Positions 1 through 5,566 of a DNA stretch of 38,120 bases are shown here, in pieces. The translations under genes and the position numbers were made by a program. The stretch lies in contig CAISTY010000192.1 of NCBI GenBank assembly GCA_903888515.1, forward strand, positions 1-38,120, written 5' to 3'. This stretch comes from Akkermansiaceae bacterium (GTDB lineage Bacteria > Verrucomicrobiota > Verrucomicrobiia > Verrucomicrobiales > Akkermansiaceae). The notes beneath the pieces are model-generated. The model was not told where the DNA came from. It did not search any database and saw only the letters and a program-made list of their open reading frames with translations. Every line of letters starts with the position of its first letter. Position 1 is the first letter of the stretch.

Positions 1-1
1 A

Positions 2-490
2 ATCACTGTATCCAACGGGGAACTTCATATCAGCCCCGGCGAACCGGCCGCCGGCATCGTCAAGGATGGCGAACCGCCTGCCCGCATGAACTACGAGATC
101 GAGTTGGAGGCGATGCGTACCGAGGGCGGCGATTTCTTCTGTGGGCTAACATTTCCCGTAAACAAGGATCCCTGCACGCTGATCTGCGGTGGCTGGGGCG
201 GCACCCTCGTCGGGTTGTCCAGCATCGACGACCTGGACGCCTCCGAAAACCAGACCGCCACCATCAAGGAGTTCAAGGAGAAGACCTGGTACAAGATCCG
301 CCTGCGGGTCACCAAGACCCACATCACCGCTTGGATCGACGACAAACAGGTCATCGAGCAGGAACTCGCCGAGCACAAGATTTCCATCCGCATGGAAGTG
401 CGGCCATGTGTCCCGCTCGGCATTTCCACTTGGAAAACCGGCGCAGCTCTCCGCAACATCCGTCTCCGCAAGCTCGATAGGCCGGGCTAA
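2..490 (+). CDS. DUF1080 / 3-keto-disaccharide hydrolase-like protein, C-terminal part
   Basis: The reading frame is open from the left edge to the stop at 488-490, so this is the 3' end of a longer gene. The visible part reads as a concanavalin-like beta-sandwich of the DUF1080 (3-keto-disaccharide hydrolase-like) family. Marks of the family are a strand with NYEIELEAMR, then DFFCGLTFPV, CTLICGGWGG, a WYKIRLRV strand followed by AWIDDKQV, and the closing GAALRNIRLRKL. Such proteins are abundant in Verrucomicrobiota and Planctomycetota, are usually secreted, and are linked to polysaccharide or keto-sugar breakdown. The N-terminus, including any signal peptide, is outside the window, so localisation cannot be judged. 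An internal ATG at 86 is not the real start, because homologous sequence continues upstream of it. Family placement is fairly secure; substrate is unknown. Confidence 0.8.
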   Translation: MTVSNGELHISPGEPAAGIVKDGEPPARMNYEIELEAMRTEGGDFFCGLTFPVNKDPCTLICGGWGGTLVGLSSIDDLDASENQTATIKEFKEKTWYKIRLRVTKTHITAWIDDKQVIEQELAEHKISIRMEVRPCVPLGISTWKTGAALRNIRLRKLDRPG

Positions 491-613
491 CGGATTTATC
501 GGTGGTGCCTGATGCTCATTGCCTGGACACGCCCCCCTTTCTCCCACTCCCCAATTCCAACTGCTTTCTCACGCGCGGGTATCCCAATGGCTAATTCCTA
601 TCGATTACGACTC

Positions 614-740
614 ATGAAATTCCTCACTTTACTCGGTCTCACCGTTCTCTGCGCCACCGCTGCTGACCTTCCCGGTTGGAAACTCGTGTGGTCCGATGAA
701 TTCGACAAACCCGGCCAGCCCGATCCCGCGAAGTGGGGAT
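614..740 (+). pseudogene. GH16-family glycosidase, N-terminal stub only
   Basis: From the ATG at 614 the frame encodes a signal peptide ([17 protein letters not shown]) and then [20 protein letters not shown] with AKWG, the usual beginning of mature GH16 beta-glucanases and laminarinases (WxLVWSDEF...P...KW). A stop follows at 740-742, after 42 residues, where a full enzyme has about 250-300. The next bases belong to an hsdM frame, so the gene was cut by a deletion or insertion junction near 738. None of the catalytic ExDxxE region is present, so it cannot be active. The domain call is by motif recognition. Confidence 0.75.
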
Positions 741-812
741 AACATGTTCTACACCGTTACGCTACCGGTGACGCTCTGGTTCTTCGACAAGGCGAAAGCT
801 TCGCTTCCGCCA

Positions 813-871
813 CCCTCAACCCGGCCTGACGGCCACCCTTCTCCCACTGGGAGAAGGGACGGGGATGAGGG
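813..871. repeat. Palindromic repeat, copy 1, inside hsdM
   Basis: The ends are inverted (CCCTCA at 813-818, TGAGGG at 866-871), with an inner hairpin CCCTTCTCCC at 836-845 pairing with GGGAGAAGGG at 849-858. It is translated in frame as a Pro/Gly/Arg-rich insert within the HsdM fragment. Confidence 0.8.
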
Positions 872-1073
872 TAAACAGGACCGGGCAAACACGGTCCTGT
901 TTATAGACGCCCGCCACATCTACCGGCAGGTGGACCGTGCGCACCGCGAATGGACACCCGTGCAAATCGGCTTCATGGCCAACCTCGTCCGTCTCTATCG
1001 GGGCGAAGCCCTCGACTTCACATTGGGTGGCGAAGAAGCAAAGGCCAAGATCTGCGAAGTGTTCGCCGCCCAA

Positions 1074-1159
1074 CCCTCACCCCAGCCCTCTCCCAAAGGG
1101 CGAGGGAGCGCGGCGGCGACTCTCCCCTCTACCTCTGGGAGAGGGGACGGGGGTGAGGG
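1074..1159. repeat. Palindromic repeat, copy 2, inside hsdM
   Basis: It has 10-bp perfect inverted ends (CCCTCACCCC at 1074-1083 and GGGGTGAGGG at 1150-1159) enclosing further CTCTCCC and GGGAGAGGGG arms. It has the same terminal sequence as copy 1 and is again read through in frame. This resembles the dispersed CCCTCACCCC/GGGGTGAGGG palindromes seen in many GC-rich bacteria; no mobility gene is nearby. Confidence 0.85.
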
Positions 1160-1399
1160 TATCGCCCGGTATCGTGACGTGTCGGGGCTATGCAAAGCGG
1201 CGACGTTGAAAGAGATCGAGGCCCAGGGATGGAGTCTGAATCCAGGGCGATATGTGGGCGTGGCACCAGGAGAAGCCGTGAGCGACGAGGATTTCAAGGA
1301 GCAACTCGAAACCCTCAACGAGGAACTCGAAACCCTCAACACCCAGGCTCGTGAACTCGAACAAACCATCGCCAGCAACGTCGCAGAGATACTCGAAAC

Positions 1400-1855
1400 A
1401 TGAAAACGGAGATCGTCCAAACCCTCACCTCCACCTTCGAAGCCCACGCCCAGCAGACCGAGGGCGGCGTCGAGTATTGGCTCGCGCGCGACCTCCAGCA
1501 ACTGCTCGGTTACACGCAGTGGCGAAACTTTTTGAACACGGTTTCCAAGGCCAAGACCGCCTGTGAAGTGTCTGGCCACAAGGTTCATGACCATTTTGCT
1601 GACGTCAGCAAAATGGTTGACCTCGGCTCAGGCAGCCAGCGTGAGGTGGATGACATCATGCTCACCCGCTACGCCTGCTACCTCTCCCGCGAACACATCA
1701 CCAACAATCAGGCCGTTAGAAAAACCCTGCTCGAACGCGGCATCCGCCCCGAATTCTTGCCCGCCGCCGAGGATGTCAAAAAAGTCGAACGCCGCCTCGC
1801 CTCCGAAGATAAGAAATCCCTGAAAAACCCCGACGCCCTGCCCCTAGGCGATTAG
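1400..1855 (+). pseudogene. dinD: DinD-like DNA-damage-inducible protein with internal deletion
   Basis: The 151-residue product begins like DinD (VEYWLARDLQQLLGYTQWRN, DHFADVSKMVDLGSGSQ, DIMLTRYACYL) and jumps directly to the family's C-terminal region (EHITNNQAVRKTLLERGIRP, then AEDVKKVERRL). DinD proteins are usually about 275-290 residues, so roughly 120 residues of the middle are missing at a join near 1684, in frame. DinD-like genes are frequent passengers of type I R-M loci, and the ATGA overlap with the hsdM tail supports that origin. A 28-bp perfect palindrome lies in the conserved DHFADVSKMV region. A short functional variant cannot be excluded, but the surrounding decay makes a deletion derivative more likely. 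Confidence 0.75.
1590..1617. other. 28-bp perfect palindrome within dinD
   Basis: The first half ACCATTTTGCTGAC (1590-1603) is followed directly by its exact reverse complement (1604-1617), with no spacer. The centre is the TGACGTCA octamer. It lies in the codons for DHFADVSKMV. Confidence 0.95.
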
Positions 1856-1891
1856 CCATGACCCGGAAACGCCCCAGCCCAACTCACAAGG

Positions 1892-1917
1892 ATTCCTTGA
1901 CAGTTCGTCAGAGGAAT
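1892..1917. other. Imperfect stem-loop between dinD and rhuM
   Basis: ATTCC (1892-1896) plus TGAC (1898-1901) pair with GTCA (1907-1910) plus GGAAT (1913-1917), with a small internal bulge and a 5-nt loop. It lies in a stretch with no clear gene. A short frame from 1858 reads SLTVRQ and then VVKNSFTT, loosely like the LTVRQ segment of the rhuM fragment downstream, so this may be degenerate rhuM-type sequence. Confidence 0.5.
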
Positions 1918-1929
1918 TTGGCGAGCGGG

Positions 1930-1958
1930 TCAGTTGTAAAGAATTCCTTTACAACTGA
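1930..1958. other. 12-bp perfect stem hairpin upstream of rhuM
   Basis: TCAGTTGTAAAG (1930-1941) pairs perfectly with CTTTACAACTGA (1947-1958) around the loop AATTC. No U-tract follows on either strand, so it is not a typical terminator. Confidence 0.85.
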
Positions 1959-2027
1959 GGTGAAGGCGCAGGTGCGCAGCTTGACCAAACTATCGCCGCA
2001 AACGTGGCGGAACTTCTGAAAACGTGA
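1959..2027 (+). pseudogene. hsdM: Second HsdM C-terminal tail
   Basis: The frame ending in TGA at 2025-2027 reads GAQLDQTIAANVAELLKT, closely matching the tail of the first HsdM fragment ([18 protein letters not shown], ending at 1403). It is therefore a second, diverged hsdM end rather than chance sequence; an in-frame stop at 1956-1958 limits it on the left. The GTG start of rhuM overlaps its stop (GTGA), the same overlap type as between the first hsdM tail and dinD. The repeated hsdM-tail-plus-accessory-gene arrangement suggests a tandem duplication or recombination between two related type I loci. Confidence 0.7.
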
Positions 2028-2309
2028 GCACCTCCGACCAGCCCAATCCACCGGCCAAGGGCCAGTTCCTCGTCTATCAGGCGGAAGACGGGCAGATGAA
2101 GATTGATGTCCGGTTGCACGGCGAAACCGCGTGGCTCACGCAAGCCCATATGGCGGAGTTGTTTCAGACCACTGTGCCCAACATCAGCATGCACCTCCGT
2201 AACATTTACGCGGAGGGCGAATTGCAGCTTGAGGCAACTGTTCAGGAATTCTTAACAGTTCGCCAAGAAGGCAACCGGCAGGTGTCACGGGCGGTCGACT
2301 ATTACAACC
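2024..2309 (+). pseudogene. rhuM: RhuM-family protein, N-terminal fragment
   Basis: From the GTG at 2024 the product reads FLVYQAEDGQMKIDVRLHGE, then WLTQAHMAELFQTTVPNISM with HLRNIYAEGEL, and VRQEGNRQVSRAVDYYN. This is the start of the RhuM (virulence protein RhuM) family, whose next residues would be a conserved DxIISVGYRV segment. Instead the sequence switches to an hsdR frame at about 2310, so only about 95 of roughly 330 residues remain. RhuM genes commonly sit inside type I R-M operons and pathogenicity islands. A 7-bp inverted repeat (AACTGTT 2236-2242, AACAGTT 2254-2260) lies in its coding sequence. Confidence 0.8.
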
Positions 2310-3061
2310 GACATGGCGCTGATCGTGTCGCCCGGCCAGAACGAGATCGAGCAGATGAAGAAGCACGGCCTCGACATCGAGCCACACCGGAAGCGAATGA
2401 ACGACGAGGCGCTGGACGAGAAGTTCAAGGACTCCTCGGACCCGTTGCGGATCGTCTTCTTGTGCGCCATGTGGCTGACGGGTTTCGACGCACCGAGTTG
2501 CTCCACGGTGTATCTCGACAAACCGATGCGGAATCACACGCTGATGCAGACCATCGCGCGGGCGAACCGCGTGTTTCCTGGAAAGCACAGCGGCATGATC
2601 GTGGATTATGCGAACGTGTTCGCCTCACTGGAAAAGGCGCTAGCCATCTATGGCGCGGGCAAAGGCGGCGCAAACCCGGTCAAGGATAAGCAGAAGCTGG
2701 TCGAGGAACTGCGAAATGTCGTGGCGGCGGCGACTGAATTCTGCGCCGCGCGTGAGGTGAATCTCACCGCCATCGAGCAACTCACCGCCGGCGGCATGGA
2801 ACGCTTGCAGCGGATTGACGACGCCGTCAACGCACTGATTTCACCCGATCCGCTGCGGCGGGAGTTCTTCGGCCACGAACGGCTTGTCGCCACGCTTTAC
2901 AACGCGGTGAAGCCCGACCCGTCGGCAGTCGAGTTCTCTGGTCGTGTCGCATGTATCATCGCCATCGCCGCAGCCATTCGCACCAAGCTCAATCCTAATC
3001 GGCCGGACATCACGGAAGTCATGGGCGACATCGCCAAGTTGCTCGACGCCTCAATCACAGG
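2310..3061 (+). pseudogene. hsdR: HsdR (type I restriction subunit) internal/C-terminal fragment
   Basis: About 250 codons match the helicase-2 and following helical region of type I restriction subunits: MALIVSPGQNEIEQMKKHGL, PHRKRMND, then IVFLCAMWLTGFDAPSC (helicase motif V region), LDKPMRNHTLMQTIARANRV (motif VI region) and IVDYANVFASLEKALAIYG. The nuclease domain and motor motifs I-III are absent, and the homology stops at about 3061 (VMGDIAKLLDASI). The fragment lies in a different frame from the rhuM piece it joins. It cannot restrict DNA. The frame happens to stay open to 3281, but that tail is not hsdR. Confidence 0.85.
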
Positions 3062-3196
3062 TGTGGGTATCGCATGTTTTCGCTGGTTGTTGGAGCCATC
3101 AACTGCTTTCAGGTTCCGGTGGGTACTGTTCTGGGCATCTTCACGATCATCATTCTCATGCGTGACTCTGTCCGTGACCTATATGATGCCCGGTAA
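3062..3196 (+). pseudogene. C-terminal fragment of an unidentified membrane protein
   Basis: A frame different from that of hsdR reads MFSLVVGAINCFQVPVGTVL and then GIFTIIILMRDSVRDLYDAR before a TAA at 3194-3196 (ATG at 3074). It looks like the last transmembrane helix and short basic tail of an inner-membrane protein; similar GTVLGIFTIIxLMR endings are, from memory, common in PVC bacteria. The rest of the gene is missing, cut at the hsdR junction near 3061. I do not recognise the family. Confidence 0.5.
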
Positions 3197-3321
3197 TCGC
3201 TCTGTGGAGCCGGGCGTCGATTCCAAGCTTGATGGTGGCGTAGGATACGCTAATGGTCTCGGTCTTAGCGAATATGTGTGAAAAAAAAGCGACAGATACG
3301 ACAAGAGGAACGATTGCTGCA

Positions 3322-5013
3322 ATGTGTGGCGTGAACGGGTGGGTGGCGGTTCTGTTGTGCCTGCTGGCCGTAAGCGGCATGGCACGCGCAGCCGAGACCC
3401 TGTACAACGGGATCGTGCTGCCGGACGAGTGGCCTCCGAAACGAAGTGGTCTACCCCGCGAACCGATGCCGGTTCCGTATCTGAAAGACCAACCGGCGGT
3501 TATTCCGATCGATGTGGGACGGCAGCTCTTCGTCGATGATTTTCTGATCCAGGAGACGACGCTCAAGAGGACCTTCCATTCCGCAGAATACCATGCGGAG
3601 AATCCGGTGCTCAAGCCCGACAAGCCCTGGGAGATCAAAGGCAAAAGCAATGTGGCTTTTCCCTACAGCGGCGGGGTCTGGCACGACCCCGCGGACAACC
3701 TGTTCAAGATGTGGTATGCCGTCGGCAACGAGGGATGGATCACACACTGGTTCGGTTACGCCGTCAGCAAGGACGGCATCCACTGGGAGAAGCCCGCCTT
3801 GCAGGACATCGCTGGCCGGCGCAAGGAGCTGGACGGATCCAACGTGATCCTGGACGTAAGCCATCATGATTCAAGCGTCATCTGGCTCGATCACACGGCC
3901 GCAGATCCCAGCACCCGCTTCAAGTACTTCGCCACCGAGAAACAGGGCGGCTGGCGCTATATCTATCGAACCAGCCGCGACGGCATCCACTGGTCCGGGC
4001 CTGTCGCTTCCAAGCCGATCTGGGGCGACCGGGCGACCATATTCTCCAATCCGTTCCGCAAGGTATGGTGTCTGAGCCAGCGGATTCACGGTGGAAATGT
4101 CGGGCGGGCGCGTGCCTATATGGAAGACCGCGATCCCGGGAAACTCGTGGAGAAGATTCAGCCGAACCAGGGGCTGGCGGCCGCGGGCGAGTCGGTGTTC
4201 TGGACCAATGCCGACGATCTCGATCCGCGCAATCCGGTTGAAGAGTACGGGACCATTAGACCGCAATTGTACAATCTGGATGCCACTCCCTACGAGAGCC
4301 TGATGCTCGGCTTCTTTGCCATCTGGACCGGACCGGAAAATGACACCGTCGCGCGGGAACGCCTGCAGAAACGCTGTGACATCCTTCTCGGTTTCAGCCG
4401 CGACGGGTTCCATTGGGACCGCCCGCATCGCGAACGATTCATCGCGGCAAACTGGGCAGACGGCGCGTGGAACTTCGGCAACATTCAGTCCGCAGGCGGC
4501 GGATGTCTCGTCGTCGGCGACAAACTCTACTTCTATGTGTCGGCGAGGGCCAGGGACGCCACCGGCGGACACGGCAACGGCAGTGCCGGGCTGGCCATCC
4601 TGCGCCGCGACGGCTTTGCCTCGATGCACGCGGGCGACACGGGCGGTACGCTCACCACCAGACCGCTGACGTTCAAGGGGAAGCACCTCTTCGTCAACGC
4701 TGACTGTCCGCACGGCGAACTGAAGGCCGAGGTGCTCGACAAAGACGGCAAGGCGATCGAGCCCTTCACCGTCGCGAATTGCGAGCCGGTCTCGTGCGAC
4801 AAGACGCTGGCAGCGCTCACGTGGAAGGGCTCTGCCGATCTGTCGGCCGTGGCCGGCAAGCCGGTCCGGTTCCGTTTTCATCTGAACAACGGCGGCATTT
4901 ACGCTTTCTGGGTCAGTCCCGACAAGTCTGGTGCCAGCCATGGCTATGTTGCCGCCGGAGGTCCCGGATTCACCGGGCCCACGGATACCGTGGGAAAAAG
5001 AGAGCAGAGATGA
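3322..5013 (+). CDS. Secreted five-bladed-propeller, glycosyl hydrolase-like protein
   Basis: The 563-residue product starts with a signal peptide (MCGVNGWVAVLLCLLAVSG then MARA-AE). The body carries LFVDDFLI near the start of the mature protein, at least three SxDGxHW blade motifs (VSKDGIHWEKP, TSRDGIHWSGP, FSRDGFHWDRP) and GGVWHDPADNLFKMWY, typical of GH32/43/62-like beta-propellers. The C-terminal 120 residues look like a beta-sandwich (LKAEVLDKDGKAI ... RFRFHLNNGGIYAFWV). A polysaccharide-active or sugar-binding role is likely, but I cannot point to a catalytic acid pair, so activity is unproven. The ATG at 3322 is preferred over 3253 and 3274 because AGAGGA lies 12 nt upstream and it leaves a clean signal peptide. 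The stop overlaps the next ATG at 5010 (ATGA). Confidence 0.75.
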   Translation: MCGVNGWVAVLLCLLAVSGMARAAETLYNGIVLPDEWPPKRSGLPREPMPVPYLKDQPAVIPIDVGRQLFVDDFLIQETTLKRTFHSAEYHAENPVLKPDKPWEIKGKSNVAFPYSGGVWHDPADNLFKMWYAVGNEGWITHWFGYAVSKDGIHWEKPALQDIAGRRKELDGSNVILDVSHHDSSVIWLDHTAADPSTRFKYFATEKQGGWRYIYRTSRDGIHWSGPVASKPIWGDRATIFSNPFRKVWCLSQRIHGGNVGRARAYMEDRDPGKLVEKIQPNQGLAAAGESVFWTNADDLDPRNPVEEYGTIRPQLYNLDATPYESLMLGFFAIWTGPENDTVARERLQKRCDILLGFSRDGFHWDRPHRERFIAANWADGAWNFGNIQSAGGGCLVVGDKLYFYVSARARDATGGHGNGSAGLAILRRDGFASMHAGDTGGTLTTRPLTFKGKHLFVNADCPHGELKAEVLDKDGKAIEPFTVANCEPVSCDKTLAALTWKGSADLSAVAGKPVRFRFHLNNGGIYAFWVSPDKSGASHGYVAAGGPGFTGPTDTVGKREQR

Positions 5014-5265
5014 AACACAGACCGATCATGACTTTGGGGTTCGCGGCCTGCCTGCTCATGATCGCCGGAACGCTGTCCGCGGACACGGTCGAAAACCCGG
5101 CCGGCCATAGAATGCCGGGTGGCGATATTTGTCATCGGACTGGTTGGCGCTCTGGGCGTGCCATTTCGATTGGCTTTCGCGGCGAGCCGCTCGCAACTCG
5201 AACAACATGTGGAAGCCTACCACAAAGGCCAGCCACCCAAAGGCAATTCACTCAAACCAAGCTAA
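5010..5265 (+). pseudogene. Broken gene behind the propeller protein
   Basis: The ATG at 5010 overlaps the upstream stop and opens a secreted-protein start (MKHRPIMTLGFAACLLMIAG then TLSADTVENPAG), as expected for the next gene of an operon. The frame then loses sense at about 5110. In the +1 frame the sequence becomes protein-like again: VAIFVIGLVGALGVPFRLAF then AASRSQLEQHVEAYHKGQ, ending with TAA at 5263-5265. This second piece resembles a membrane helix with an amphipathic tail and has no start of its own. Either a frameshift or, more likely, a deletion has joined the beginning of one gene to the end of another. Neither part is recognised. Confidence 0.5.
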
Positions 5266-5566
5266 AAAGGAAAATGAGAGCGGGGAAAAACCCCGGCAAA
5301 CCTTACGCCTCAAAGGATTGCGCTTCAGCATGTTGTAAGCCGGAAAATTCATCGTGAAGCAATGGGATTGCGCTGGGAATCAAGGTCTTGGAGCAGATGC
5401 GGCGTTTCCATTTTCTTTTTGGGTTAATATAGGAGGGAACCGAGGGATTGGGTGGTGGTTTGAGAAGGCGATTGGGGAGAAGTCCAAGCCATGGCAGAAT
5501 ATCGCTTATGAGATGCTAGAGAGAGCTTCATGGCGATTCAGTGGTACGCTCTCGGTTCTCAAATTC
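5266..5566. other. Intergenic stretch, no feature seen
   Basis: About 300 bases between the broken gene and the end of the minus-strand HzsA-related gene. It is richer in A+T than its neighbours around 5400-5440. No credible frame, hairpin terminator or repeat was found. Confidence 0.6.

Larger units (their letters stand above)
738..1403 (+). pseudogene. hsdM: HsdM (type I methyltransferase) C-terminal fragment carrying two in-frame repeats
   Basis: The frame gives [19 protein letters not shown], then [22 protein letters not shown] and VRLYRGE, and further on [20 protein letters not shown] with GRYVGV, ending in a Glu-rich coiled coil ([25 protein letters not shown]). This is the conserved C-terminal third of type I N6-adenine methylases. 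The SAM-binding and NPPF-type catalytic motifs upstream are missing, so it is not a functional methylase. Two stretches absent from normal HsdM interrupt it without breaking the frame, about residues LPPPST to DEGK near 803-880 and [11 protein letters not shown] to GDGGEG near 1071-1160; both are palindromic DNA repeats. The stop overlaps the dinD start by 4 nt (ATGA), keeping the old operon layout. Confidence 0.85.

Noticed and set aside
3871..4941. 356-codon minus-strand frame
   Set aside because: It is antisense to the secreted propeller gene, which has a signal peptide and repeated blade motifs.
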